Below, in pieces: positions 1 through 6,397 of a stretch of 51,154 nt of DNA. Source of the DNA: Candidatus Kaiserbacteria bacterium (GTDB taxonomy: Bacteria; Patescibacteriota; Minisyncoccia; Phycocordibacterales; Phycocordibacteraceae). Position numbers and translations under genes: made by a program. The notes below the pieces were generated by a model, which made no database searches, was not told the origin of the DNA, and worked only from the letters and a program-made list of their open reading frames with translations. Within the stretch, counting starts at the first letter, position 1, and the number at the start of each line of letters is the position of its first letter. The stretch covers positions 1 through 51,154 of the forward strand of contig JACQBN010000022.1 of assembly GCA_016194455.1 (NCBI GenBank), in the 5' to 3' direction.

Positions 1-249
1 ATCCCCAAACCGCTCGCGCGTCCAGGCGCCTTCAAACGTGTCGATGCCGATGATGCGCGCCGAATTCACGAGGCGTGTGAAGTGATCGGCCAGCCGGAAG
101 GCCGCCAAGCCGTCCTGCGTAACGCACACAGGGAAAACGCTGTAGACACTGAGCCCATAGAGCACCGCCGAACTCGTGATGTTCACCGTCGCCTCCTTCA
201 GCGGCACTACCTTCGTATCGAAAAAAGCAGCGGTATACACCGTGGCCAT
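1..249 (-). CDS. ilvE: Branched-chain amino acid aminotransferase, N-terminal part (cut by window edge)
   Basis: The 83 visible residues match the N-terminus of class IV PLP aminotransferases of the IlvE family. A beta-strand start (TVYTAAFFDTK) is followed by LYGLSVYSVFPV and then FRLADHFTRLVNSARII, the fRLxdHxxRLxxSa signature. The family interconverts Leu, Ile or Val and their 2-oxo acids in the cytosol. The PLP lysine lies outside the window. The start at 249 is preferred over the in-frame ATG at 261, because a TGCTACAAT element (260-265 is the hexamer) overlaps that ATG and lies ten bases before 249. That predicts a leaderless mRNA. D-amino-acid aminotransferase or ADC lyase, from the same fold, cannot be fully excluded on this fragment. 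Confidence 0.8.
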   Translation of the reverse strand, partial: MATVYTAAFFDTKVVPLKEATVNITSSAVLYGLSVYSVFPVCVTQDGLAAFRLADHFTRLVNSARIIGIDTFEGAWTRERFGD

Positions 250-259
250 AGGGGCTTGC

Positions 260-265
260 ATTGTA
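260..265 (-). promoter_or_regulatory. -10 element of ilvE
   Basis: TACAAT on the minus strand, preceded by TGC (extended -10), ten bases before the ATG at 249. No Shine-Dalgarno sequence is present. Confidence 0.5.
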
Positions 266-282
266 GCACTCACAATTTATTG

Positions 283-355
283 TGCGCCCACCAGGGCTCG
301 AACCTGGGACCCACTGCTTAAGAGGCAGTTGCTCTACCAACTGAGCTATGGGCGC
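283..355 (-). tRNA. tRNA-Lys (anticodon CTT)
   Basis: Minus-strand cloverleaf: acceptor GCGCCCA pairs with TGGGCGC, discriminator A, D-arm GCTCAGTTGGTAGAGC, anticodon stem ACTGC/GCAGT with loop CTCTTAA (anticodon CTT), and T-arm with GGTTCGAGCCC. The 3' CCA is not encoded. A TATATT hexamer lies 8 bases upstream of G1. It is divergent from tRNA-Leu. Confidence 0.97.
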
Positions 356-363
356 AGAGCGAA

Positions 364-369
364 AATATA
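364..369 (-). promoter_or_regulatory. -10 element of tRNA-Lys
   Basis: TGTTATATT on the minus strand; the hexamer TATATT ends 8 bases before the mature tRNA 5' end, so transcription should start at or within two bases of G1. Confidence 0.6.
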
Positions 370-381
370 ACAGAAATGGTG

Positions 382-387
382 TACGCT
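382..387 (+). promoter_or_regulatory. -10 element of tRNA-Leu
   Basis: TGTACGCT; the hexamer TACGCT ends 8 bases before tRNA-Leu G1. It is weaker than the other -10 elements but has the same spacing as all tRNAs in the window. Confidence 0.45.
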
Positions 388-395
388 TTCCATGC

Positions 396-477
396 GCTGG
401 AGTGGCGGAACTGGTATACGCGCATGGCTTAGGACCATGTCCCTCACGGGTTGAGAGTTCGAGTCTCTCCTCCAGCA
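396..477 (+). tRNA. tRNA-Leu (anticodon TAG)
   Basis: Type II tRNA: acceptor GCTGGAG/CTCCAGC, anticodon stem CATGG/CCATG with loop CTTAGGA (anticodon TAG), long variable arm (TGTCCCTCACGGGT) and T-arm GAGAGTTCGAGTCTCTC. Discriminator A; the following bases are CCCAGG, so CCA is not cleanly encoded. Confidence 0.96.
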
Positions 478-484
478 CCCAGGC

Positions 485-754
485 TTAGGGAGAAATTTTG
501 TGGATGGTCGGGATGTTGAAGGTCGCGAGCGCGATGTTGATGATTCCGTACGCGCCAAAGATGATCACAAGCCCGACGAGGCCCCAGAAAATCGCGCTCC
601 GCCCCTCGCTGCGCTTCGCCTCGTCGCCGGCGTTCTTGATGAACTCAAACACGCCCCAGAGGAATACGACGAACGCCCCTGCGGCAAGAAGCAGGATCAG
701 CGGATTCACTACTTGCACGACCACTCTGCCGAGGAAAGCGTTAAAGACGGACAT
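485..754 (-). CDS. T4SS pilin-like two-helix membrane protein (paralogue A)
   Basis: An 89-residue protein with two predicted membrane helices (about 15-38 and 54-77) separated by a charged loop NAGDEAKRSEGR. The core FVVFLWGVFEF...FWGLVGLVIIFGAYGIINI is shared with the five genes upstream in the same direction. It has no signal peptide, unlike paralogues B-D and F. The fold resembles VirB2/TrbC-type pilins and the pilin-like family common in CPR genomes; it would sit in the membrane and might assemble into a surface filament. It is the last gene of the cluster, 24 bases after paralogue B, with no separate promoter seen. Assignment to a working secretion system is not supported, as no VirB4 or VirD4 gene is in the window. 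Confidence 0.75.
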   Translation of the reverse strand: MSVFNAFLGRVVVQVVNPLILLLAAGAFVVFLWGVFEFIKNAGDEAKRSEGRSAIFWGLVGLVIIFGAYGIINIALATFNIPTIHKISP

Positions 755-778
755 TTATGGTGAGCCCCGTCGAAACGA

Positions 779-1156
779 TTAGCCGCCAACCTGGACGCCC
801 GCCTTTGGCGTGCCGCCCGTGGGCCCCGAGCTATTGCCAAACGAGATGGTGCCCGTGAGGATGTTGACGAGGCCCCAGATAGAGACCATCACGAAGAAAC
901 CGATCAAGCCCCAGAGCATGAGGTTCTTGCCGTGCTCTTTCACCTCATCGCTATTGGCGCCGTAAATGAAGGTCTGGAAGGCGCCCCAGAGGAAGACGAT
1001 GAACGCGACCGCGAAGAGCACCGGCACGAGAATGTTATTGATGGTGTTGATAATGAAGGAGCCGGCGTCCGCGACGTTGTTGATGGCGGCGAAGGCCGCA
1101 AGCGGCACGGCGAGAGCGAAGAGCGTCCCGGAGCTAAGAAGAAGGGCTTTTTTCAT
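779..1156 (-). CDS. T4SS pilin-like protein with signal peptide (paralogue B)
   Basis: A 125-residue protein. Residues 1-24 (MKKALLL...LAAFA) form a classical signal peptide with an AFA-type cleavage site. Two hydrophobic helices follow (about 42-66 and 84-105) flanking GANSDEVKEHGKN, with the family core VLFAVAFIVFLWGAF...LWGLIGFFVMVSIWGLVNIL. The C-terminus is Gly/Pro-rich. The layout (signal peptide, two helices, polar hairpin) matches VirB2/TrbC-like pilins. A TATAAT hexamer lies 26 bases upstream of the ATG, giving a short leader of about 20 bases without an obvious Shine-Dalgarno site, so this gene may start its own transcript within the cluster. Confidence 0.8.
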   Translation of the reverse strand: MKKALLLSSGTLFALAVPLAAFAAINNVADAGSFIINTINNILVPVLFAVAFIVFLWGAFQTFIYGANSDEVKEHGKNLMLWGLIGFFVMVSIWGLVNILTGTISFGNSSGPTGGTPKAGVQVGG

Positions 1157-1182
1157 AAGAGAGATAATTGGGTAACGAGATG

Positions 1183-1188
1183 ATTATA
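1183..1188 (-). promoter_or_regulatory. -10 element upstream of pilin paralogue B
   Basis: Consensus TATAAT on the minus strand (GGTATAAT), 26 bases before the ATG at 1156, in the gap between paralogues C and B. Confidence 0.45.
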
Positions 1189-1239
1189 CCGCCCCGTTCC
1201 CGCCGGTCAATGCGGCTTGCGGAGGCGTGTGGATAGCGC

Positions 1240-1812
1240 TTAGAGCTTGGGGAGCGCGGGCGCCGAGCCGCCGGGCGAGAGATTGAGGGTTTGCCCCACG
1301 ATCGCGACCAGGCCCCAGACCGCGATGATGATGACGAAGCCGATGATGCCCCAGAGCACGAACTGCGCACCTGCCTTGCGCTCTTCGGGATTTGCTGCGC
1401 CGAGGATGAAGTACTTATAGACGCCGAAGAGAAAGGTGATGAAGGCAATTGCGATCAAGACCGGCACGAAGAGATTATTGATGATACCGATGATGCTGTT
1501 TGAATAGCCCTGGAGATACGCTGTGTTGATCCCACCGGCGCCCGAACCATTGCTCGGAGCACTTGGGTTATTCGTGAGGCCGTTGCCATTCGCGTTCCCA
1601 CCGGGGAGGTTGCTACCCGCGTTGTTGTTCGCAGAACCTTGGGTGCAGGTGTCAGTGGAGGTATCACAGGTGTACCCGGCAGCAGAGTTGCAGTCGGAGG
1701 GGCCGAAGCATGAACCGTCGCTATACGGGCTATCCGGAGCATTCGCCTGTGCTGCAGCGAACGCAGGAACTGAAAGTGCGAGAGCGAGGATGAGGGGCGC
1801 GAGCTTTTTCAT
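1240..1812 (-). CDS. T4SS pilin-like protein with Cys-rich N-terminal extension (paralogue C)
   Basis: A 190-residue protein. The start at 1812 is chosen because MKKLAPLILALALSVPAFAAAQ is a good signal peptide; longer forms lack one. After cleavage comes a Ser/Asn/Gly-rich segment of about 75 residues with four cysteines (DGSCFGPSDCNSAAGYTCDTSTDTCTQG region), then the pilin core of two helices around GAANPEERKAGAQ, ending in a Pro-rich tail. The Cys-rich part would be exposed outside the cell and could form two disulfides (inference). It starts four bases after the stop of paralogue D, so it is co-transcribed with it. Confidence 0.78.
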   Translation of the reverse strand: MKKLAPLILALALSVPAFAAAQANAPDSPYSDGSCFGPSDCNSAAGYTCDTSTDTCTQGSANNNAGSNLPGGNANGNGLTNNPSAPSNGSGAGGINTAYLQGYSNSIIGIINNLFVPVLIAIAFITFLFGVYKYFILGAANPEERKAGAQFVLWGIIGFVIIIAVWGLVAIVGQTLNLSPGGSAPALPKL

Positions 1813-1816
1813 GTCT

Positions 1817-2254
1817 CTAATAGGAGCGCGGGAGCGGCGGAGCGGAATAGCCCGCGAGCCCAAAGGTGGCGGCCACAACATTCACCAAGCCCCAGAGCGA
1901 GATCATTACCGCGAAGCCGATGATGCCCCAGAGGATGAGGCTGTGGCCCACCTTCACTTTCTCCGGATCGCCTCTTGAGAAGATGTAAGCCTGTGCGATG
2001 CCGTAGAGGAAGACGATGAACGCGACCGCGAAGAGAACTGGTACGGCGACGAAGTTGATCAGGTAGAGAATGGTGTTCGCGACGCTACAGATAGCACTGA
2101 AGCAGCCCGCGCCGCCACCGCCGCCCCAGGAGAAACCGAGGAAGCCGCCGCCATTGCTCGAGACGCCGCCCACTACTGTCGTCTCCGCAAAGGTGAGCGC
2201 GGGGGCGAGAAACGCGGCGAATACTGCAGCAGCGCGGGCAAGAGATGTAGTCAT
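1817..2254 (-). CDS. T4SS pilin-like protein with glycine-rich segment (paralogue D)
   Basis: A 145-residue protein. The start at 2254 gives a signal peptide (MTTSLARAAAVFAAFLAPALTFAE). A Gly-rich segment with two cysteines (WGGGGGAGCFSAIC) follows, then the pilin core: helix VPVLFAVAFIVFLYGI, loop SRGDPEKVKVGHS, helix WGIIGFAVMISLWGLVNVV. The start is supported by a TATACT hexamer six bases upstream, predicting a leaderless mRNA. An open frame continues upstream to 2521, but there it overlaps paralogue E in another frame and is Ser/Arg-rich shadow sequence. Confidence 0.8.
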   Translation of the reverse strand: MTTSLARAAAVFAAFLAPALTFAETTVVGGVSSNGGGFLGFSWGGGGGAGCFSAICSVANTILYLINFVAVPVLFAVAFIVFLYGIAQAYIFSRGDPEKVKVGHSLILWGIIGFAVMISLWGLVNVVAATFGLAGYSAPPLPRSY

Positions 2255-2260
2255 AGAACA

Positions 2261-2266
2261 AGTATA
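2261..2266 (-). promoter_or_regulatory. -10 element of pilin paralogue D
   Basis: TGTGTATACT on the minus strand; the hexamer TATACT ends 6 bases before the ATG at 2254. Predicted leaderless start inside the pilin cluster. Confidence 0.55.
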
Positions 2267-2270
2267 CACA

Positions 2271-2528
2271 TCAGGCGCCGGGCGCGATGCCGAGCGTGGA
2301 TAACAGGATGTTGACGATCCCCCAGACCGAGACGAGCACAACCATGCCGAGAACGCCCCAAACGACGAACTGACGCCCCTCGGAGCGTTTCGCCTCATCG
2401 CCGCCATGCAGGAAGAAGTACTTGAGGACGCCCCAGAGGAAGACGACGAACGCGAGCGCGAAGATGAGGGGCACCACGACCGTGTTGAGCGCCCCGACGA
2501 TGCCATTGGCCCAGGTTGCAAACGTCAT
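2271..2528 (-). CDS. T4SS pilin-like two-helix protein (paralogue E)
   Basis: An 85-residue protein with no signal peptide, the closest relative in the window of paralogue A: both are short and share the loop GDEAKRSEGR between helices. Helix 1 is VPLIFALAFVVFLWGVLKYFF and helix 2 VVWGVLGMVVLVSVWGIVNIL. It begins one base after the stop of paralogue F, so translation is probably coupled. Without a signal peptide the first helix must serve as the membrane insertion signal, so A and E may have a structural role different from B-D. Confidence 0.77.
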   Translation of the reverse strand: MTFATWANGIVGALNTVVVPLIFALAFVVFLWGVLKYFFLHGGDEAKRSEGRQFVVWGVLGMVVLVSVWGIVNILLSTLGIAPGA

Positions 2529-2529
2529 G

Positions 2530-2943
2530 CTAGCTGCCGGTGGAGAGCGCGCCGACGGTCGCCTGGATGCCCTGCGCGATCGCCTCCGCGCCTAAGAGAA
2601 TAAGCGCGCCGACGATGGTCCAGAGCAGCATCTGTCGCGCCTCGGTGATCTTCCCCGGTTCGCCGCGCGCAGCGACGAACTTGAAGCCGACATAGACCAG
2701 CATCAGGATGACGACGATGGAGCCAATCTCTACGACCAACTGAAGGATACTTGTGAGAAGCGAGGGGAGCGACGCCCCTGAGCCAAGCGGGTTCAGCAGC
2801 GTGACGCCGTTACTGGTCGCGGGTTGTCCTGTTGAGGCGTTGGTTTCGTTCCCGCTTGACTTAGCGGCAGTGGCGACGAGCGGAAGGAAAGAGATTGCGA
2901 GCGGCAGAAAAAGCGATCGCACAAAACTGAGTAAAGAACTCAT
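2530..2943 (-). CDS. Divergent T4SS pilin / TrbC-VirB2-like protein (paralogue F)
   Basis: A 137-residue protein: signal peptide (residues 1-26, ending LVATAAKS), a Ser/Thr/Asn-rich linker, then two helices (about 62-86 and 101-124) around AARGEPGKITEARQM. It keeps the two-helix plan and the LLW motif before helix 2 but lacks the FLWG and IWGLVNIL core of A-E, and is closer to generic TrbC/VirB2 pilins (LMLVYVGFKFV). It overlaps the upstream binding-protein gene by four bases (ATGA), so the two are translationally coupled. This is the link that ties the binding protein to the pilin cluster. Confidence 0.75.
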   Translation of the reverse strand: MSSLLSFVRSLFLPLAISFLPLVATAAKSSGNETNASTGQPATSNGVTLLNPLGSGASLPSLLTSILQLVVEIGSIVVILMLVYVGFKFVAARGEPGKITEARQMLLWTIVGALILLGAEAIAQGIQATVGALSTGS

Positions 2944-4247
2944 GGCTGGAGAAGCGACGCGAGCGAGCGCTCGGCCAAAGTGAGCGCTGCGTCAAGCGTG
3001 AGGCGGCCGCTGATCACATCGGTAATCATACCCGAGAAAACGCGGTCAGTCTCGGCGGGCGCTGGGGACAGCCAGCCTCTCGCGTAGAGCGCTTCGGCGT
3101 AGGCAACTGCGGCGATGGGATCATTCGCGGGTGCGCTTGCGAGTTCTCCCACCACCGCGGGGGCAAGCCCGGTCGCTGAGGCTGCGGCGCTCTGCTCGGC
3201 AGAGTTAGTGAGAAGAGCCGCGGCGCTGTAGGCACCGCTCGGGTTTTTTGCCCCGCGCGAGATCATCAGAGCATAGATGAGGCCGTACGCCCTCTTCACG
3301 CTCGCGGTCGCAGGCTGGGGCAAGCGTGCGACGTCGAAGTCTAAGTTCGGATTCGCCTCTCTAAGATACCGCGCCTCGGACGCGTAGCCGAGGTAGAGCG
3401 CGAGGTCACCCGCGAGGAATGCTGTCTGAGAATCCTTGAGCGAGGCGTTCCAGGTGTAGGAGACTTTAGAGGGATCGGCGAATTGGGTGTAGAAGCGCAG
3501 GACCGCCTGCCCGGGCGGCACCCCGCCTCCCGAGCTCTCGCCCAAGTTTGCGCTCATGACTCCGCTCCCCGAGCGCGTCGAGATAGGCACGCCCGTCTGG
3601 AGGAAAAGCGCGGAGAGGATGCCGCGCGCGTTGTGGACATTGCTGTAGGTGCCCATGCCTATAAGGCTGCGGGTAATCTGGCGCGCGGGGGTCAGCGTCG
3701 TGACACCCGGCACGAGCCCGGTCACCGCTTCCCAAGTCGCCGGGGGTGCAGCAACACCGCTCGAGGAGAGGATGGTGCGATTATAGAAGAGTGCGAGCGG
3801 ATCAATAAGGAGCGGGATGCCATAGTAGCCCGCATCGGCGGGCGCGGCGAAGATCTGCGCACCCCCCGCAAAGGTGGAGGCGAAAGTGCGCGCAGAGAGA
3901 GTGGCAAGCGGTGTGGGAGTAATGAACTTCGCGAGCGAGGCCAGATCCTCTTGGGAGGCGAGCACCAAATCTGGAGAAGCGCCGGTTGCGATCGCGGAGG
4001 CGAGGTTGCTGGCGAGCGTCGCCTCATCCATTTGCACATACGAGACGCTCTTGAGTCCCGGCTCGGTCTTCGCGGCAGTCGCGAGTGCGGCGTTGATTCC
4101 CTCCTTCGGTAACGTGCCCCAGATGACGACATTCCCCACCGTGGCGTTGCCGCCGGTCGAAGTGTAGGTCGCGAAGACGAAGAGTCCGATCAAAGCCGCG
4201 AGGCCGAAGACGCCGAGTATGATGCCCTGGAAGAGTGAAATTTTCAT
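2940..4247 (-). CDS. Membrane-anchored extracellular solute-binding protein (sugar-type, SBP_bac_1-like)
   Basis: A 435-residue protein. Residues 8-28 form one membrane helix (GIILGVFGLAALIGLFVFA) with no lipobox Cys, so the protein is anchored by its uncleaved N-terminus and faces outside. The rest has the two-lobe pattern of family 1 binding proteins: VVIWGTLPKEGINAAL, ATGASPDLVLASQEDLASL, YGIPLLIDPLALFYNRTIL and PATWEAVTGL, all typical of maltose/glycerol-3-phosphate-type binding proteins. No permease or ATPase gene adjoins it. It heads the pilin cluster and is coupled to paralogue F by a four-base overlap. Its ligand cannot be read from the sequence. A TATTAT hexamer six bases before the ATG predicts a leaderless mRNA. 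Confidence 0.8.
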   Translation of the reverse strand: MKISLFQGIILGVFGLAALIGLFVFATYTSTGGNATVGNVVIWGTLPKEGINAALATAAKTEPGLKSVSYVQMDEATLASNLASAIATGASPDLVLASQEDLASLAKFITPTPLATLSARTFASTFAGGAQIFAAPADAGYYGIPLLIDPLALFYNRTILSSSGVAAPPATWEAVTGLVPGVTTLTPARQITRSLIGMGTYSNVHNARGILSALFLQTGVPISTRSGSGVMSANLGESSGGGVPPGQAVLRFYTQFADPSKVSYTWNASLKDSQTAFLAGDLALYLGYASEARYLREANPNLDFDVARLPQPATASVKRAYGLIYALMISRGAKNPSGAYSAAALLTNSAEQSAAASATGLAPAVVGELASAPANDPIAAVAYAEALYARGWLSPAPAETDRVFSGMITDVISGRLTLDAALTLAERSLASLLQP

Positions 4248-4253
4248 AGTTCG

Positions 4254-4259
4254 ATAATA
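4254..4259 (-). promoter_or_regulatory. -10 element of the SBP-pilin operon
   Basis: TGAGTATTAT on the minus strand; the hexamer ends 6 bases before the ATG at 4247. Likely main promoter of the 4247-485 cluster. Confidence 0.55.
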
Positions 4260-4290
4260 CTCACTATGACCCTGAATGAAATTGAATGGG

Positions 4291-4827
4291 TCATGGAGCA
4301 GTGAAAATGATGCCGTAATGGTGCGGCCCCGCGCGGAAGTCCTTGACCTTATGGAATCCGCCGTTGATAAAAAATTCCTCGGCCTTCCGCTCGCTCACAA
4401 CGCGCTCGGGCGCGGGGCCCATGCCGCCGTAGGAGCCGGCCCAGTCGACGAGGAGGAGCTTGCCGGAGGGCTTCATGACGCGCTTCACCTCCGCGAGGAG
4501 CCCGTCGCGGTTCTCAATCTGGAAGAAGACATTCGCGAGGATGACGGCGTCGAGCAAGTGATCGCGCAGCTTCGTTCCGCCCTGTCTCTCGATGTCGCCC
4601 CAGATCGTCTCCACGATGGAGTGATGGCGCTCGTGCACATTGCTCTTCGCGTGCTTCAGCACATCCTCCTGGATATCTACCGCGTAGACCTTGCCGGAAT
4701 GGCCCACGATCGCCGCGGCCGCGCGCGCGTAGTGGCCGCTTCCAGCGCCGAGGTCGCCGACTTTCATTCCCTCGCGCAAGCCCAATTGGAGTACGTTCTC
4801 CCGCGGGTCGCTAAAGTGCGCGCTCAT
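4291..4827 (-). CDS. Class I SAM-dependent methyltransferase
   Basis: A 178-residue protein with a Rossmann-type methyltransferase fold: motif I VGDLGAGSGHYARAAA near residue 25, motif II VYAVDIQEDVLKHA, motif IV/V region LLDAVILANVFFQIENRDGL and LLLVDWAGSYGG. It is a UbiE/Methyltransf_31-like small-molecule or protein methyltransferase; the substrate is unknown. The ATG at 4827 is preferred. The longer frame would begin with a GTG at 4869, inside the terminator hairpin of the preceding gene, which is unlikely. Its neighbours give no functional hint. Confidence 0.78.
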   Translation of the reverse strand: MSAHFSDPRENVLQLGLREGMKVGDLGAGSGHYARAAAAIVGHSGKVYAVDIQEDVLKHAKSNVHERHHSIVETIWGDIERQGGTKLRDHLLDAVILANVFFQIENRDGLLAEVKRVMKPSGKLLLVDWAGSYGGMGPAPERVVSERKAEEFFINGGFHKVKDFRAGPHHYGIIFTAP

Positions 4828-4855
4828 AGTCCTGAGCAGGTCGAAGGGCTCATAC

Positions 4856-4892
4856 CTATAAAATAACACGGGCTGCCAGGAGGCAGCCCGTG
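4856..4892 (-). terminator. Rho-independent terminator after the 4913-5482 gene
   Basis: Perfect 11-bp stem CACGGGCTGCC/GGCAGCCCGTG (4867-4877 with 4882-4892) with a four-base loop. On the minus strand it is followed by TTATTTTATAG. Confidence 0.85.
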
Positions 4893-4912
4893 AATCAACA
4901 AGCCCATAAGAT

Positions 4913-5482
4913 TTAGAATTCCCCCTTCAGGAAGTTGCGCCGAGTTATCGTGGGTCCCTTATCCTCCGATTTCTTCGGCGTAAGCTCCGCCATCGTGGGT
5001 CCGCGAGGGCGGAATGCGATGCCACCGCGGCCGAGGAAGGCGTTTGACTGCACCAAGAGGAATGTTCCCTTCGGGAATTCGGGCAGAGGTTCTACGATCC
5101 GGGCACTGAAGCCGAGCTTGAAGAGCTTACCTGCGAGATTGACCGCTGCTGTTTCGCGGACGATCGGGTCTTGTACCACCAAGGCCCTCACGTTGAGCGG
5201 CAGGTCCGGGTGCTGCGCGAGGAATGCGGGATCAAACGTTCCGAAGACCGTTGTCATGTCCGACAGGACCACTTGGTGTGTCGGGCCGGCATCAATCGTC
5301 ATGAAAGTCCCGAGGCCGGTGTATTCTTTCACCACCTCAAGCAGGACTTTCTGCACTGCGGGGCTCGCGACTGCGAAGAATGCGTGCCCCTTGTCACCGA
5401 AGGTTCCGCGCCAGATGTGGCTTCCGATAATCCCGGCCATAATTCCAACGAAGAAAATGAGCGCTGCGATAGGGAACCCCAT
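4913..5482 (-). CDS. Unknown protein with N-terminal membrane anchor
   Basis: A 189-residue protein. Residues 2-22 (GFPIAALIFFVGIMAGIIGSH) form one membrane helix; the remainder is soluble, with alternating hydrophobic strands (TFMTIDAGPTHQVVLSDM, LNVRALVVQDP, GKLFKLGFSARIVEPLPEF, GTFLLVQSNAFLGRGGIAF) suggesting an alpha/beta or beta-rich domain outside the membrane. I do not recognise the family. A possible Shine-Dalgarno AAAGG lies eight bases before the ATG. It is followed by its own terminator, so it appears monocistronic. The C-terminus is Lys/Arg-rich and Thr-containing (KKSEDKGPTITRRN). Confidence 0.6.
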   Translation of the reverse strand: MGFPIAALIFFVGIMAGIIGSHIWRGTFGDKGHAFFAVASPAVQKVLLEVVKEYTGLGTFMTIDAGPTHQVVLSDMTTVFGTFDPAFLAQHPDLPLNVRALVVQDPIVRETAAVNLAGKLFKLGFSARIVEPLPEFPKGTFLLVQSNAFLGRGGIAFRPRGPTMAELTPKKSEDKGPTITRRNFLKGEF

Positions 5483-5565
5483 CTCTAACCTTTCCGGCCC
5501 ATAGGCCTTTTCTTGTGTCCGGAATCATCATACTACGTTCTTGCGCACTACGCAAGGCCGCGCCC

Positions 5566-5931
5566 CTAGCGCTCGGGCTTGAGTGGTTTGACTTCGCCAA
5601 TCTCGATGTGGCGGTTGCGATAGATCTTCACTTCAAACTCCCTCCCCTTGGTGACATTGAAGATCAGACTCTCGGCGTCGCCCTGCTCTGTCATCGGCCC
5701 CACGCGCATCTCGTTCGCGTCCTCTGGCTCCGAGGCCCGGCTCTCAGCGAAATCCGCAATCAGCGCGCGGAATTCTTCCTCGGAAAGGCTCGGGTCCGTG
5801 AGCGCGTGCACCAACTCGAACGCCTCGGGATCGAAGCGCAGCTGCTCGAGCATCTCCTCCGACGGCTCGTGCCGCTCCTCCGGGCGCGCCGTCGCCTTGG
5901 TTCCTTCGCGGTCTCCGCCAAAGCCAAACAT
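5566..5931 (-). CDS. Unknown small acidic protein, paralogue of the 5937-6326 product
   Basis: A 121-residue protein with no membrane segment or signal. A Gly-rich start (MFGFGGDREG) and charged linker are followed by FDPEAFELVHALTDPSLSEEEF (helical) and a C-terminal beta-rich part (FEVKIYRNRHIEIGEV). It aligns with the upstream gene product over both halves, so the pair is a tandem duplication. The TGGTACAGT element seven bases before the ATG lies at the 3' end of the upstream gene and predicts a leaderless start, although read-through from the upstream gene is also likely (gap 5 bases). Function unknown. Confidence 0.6.
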   Translation of the reverse strand: MFGFGGDREGTKATARPEERHEPSEEMLEQLRFDPEAFELVHALTDPSLSEEEFRALIADFAESRASEPEDANEMRVGPMTEQGDAESLIFNVTKGREFEVKIYRNRHIEIGEVKPLKPER

Positions 5932-5936
5932 TGGAG

Positions 5937-6326
5937 CTACTGTACCACGCCCGTGAGCTCGACGCGGCCGTTGTCAAATATCCGCACGATGACGCTGCGC
6001 CCCGATCCCGCAGCAAGCGTAAATTCCTCTTTGAACTTCTCTCCGATCCGCTCCTCAACAGGGATTGCCGATTCGTGTGTCGCGTTATGCGTAGCGATTT
6101 TCTGCAGGAAAGCGTCGTTTGTGAGAGGCTCGTTCTGCTGCAACACTCCCACAAGCTTGGCCGCCTCCGGCGAAAATTGGTGGAGCTTCAACATATGCGC
6201 GGTCTCTGGCCCGCGCTCCAAGTCATCTCGTTCTTCCTCCCGCTCTGCCGCCGTATCGAGCTCCTCCTGCGAAACGATCGAGTGCGGCGCTCGCGCCACT
6301 CTCCCCTGACCAAGAAATTCCAACAT
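5937..6326 (-). CDS. Unknown small acidic protein, paralogue of the 5566-5931 product
   Basis: A 129-residue protein, strongly acidic in the first 45 residues (EELDTAAEREEERDDLERG), then FSPEAAKLVGVLQQNEPLTNDAF (compare FDPEAFELVHALTDPSLSEEEF in the neighbour) and a C-terminal strand pair SVIVRIFDNGRVELTGVV (compare FEVKIYRNRHIEIGEV). No catalytic motif, signal or membrane segment is visible. TGGTAGAAT ends six bases before the ATG, a strong leaderless promoter. I do not recognise the family. Confidence 0.6.
   Translation of the reverse strand: MLEFLGQGRVARAPHSIVSQEELDTAAEREEERDDLERGPETAHMLKLHQFSPEAAKLVGVLQQNEPLTNDAFLQKIATHNATHESAIPVEERIGEKFKEEFTLAAGSGRSVIVRIFDNGRVELTGVVQ
5939..5944 (-). promoter_or_regulatory. 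-10 element of the 5566-5931 gene
   Basis: TGGTACAGT on the minus strand, hexamer 7 bases before the ATG at 5931; it overlaps the last codons and stop of the upstream gene. Confidence 0.45.
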
Positions 6327-6332
6327 GCCGAG

Positions 6333-6338
6333 ATTCTA
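6333..6338 (-). promoter_or_regulatory. -10 element of the 5937-6326 gene
   Basis: TGGTAGAAT on the minus strand; the hexamer TAGAAT ends 6 bases before the ATG at 6326. Confidence 0.6.
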
Positions 6339-6351
6339 CCACGCCCGTAGG

Positions 6352-6382
6352 CAGAAAGAAAAAGGCCGCCCGAGGGCGGCTT
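6352..6382 (-). terminator. Rho-independent terminator after the 6398-6712 gene
   Basis: Stem GCCGCC/GGCGGC (6365-6380) with loop CGAG, followed on the minus strand by TTTTTCTTTCT. Confidence 0.8.
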
Positions 6383-6397
6383 GGGAATCAGCTAGCA

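Noticed and set aside
32-478. Minus-strand 148-codon frame across two tRNA genes
   Set aside because: Antisense or overlapping to tRNA-Lys, tRNA-Leu and ilvE in a different frame; composition is shadow-like.
2255-2521. Ser/Arg-rich extension of pilin paralogue D
   Set aside because: It is a shadow of paralogue E; the true start has a signal peptide and a -10 element.
4828-4869. Longer start (GTG at 4869) for the methyltransferase
   Set aside because: The GTG lies in the stem of the upstream gene's terminator; the added residues do not match the family start.
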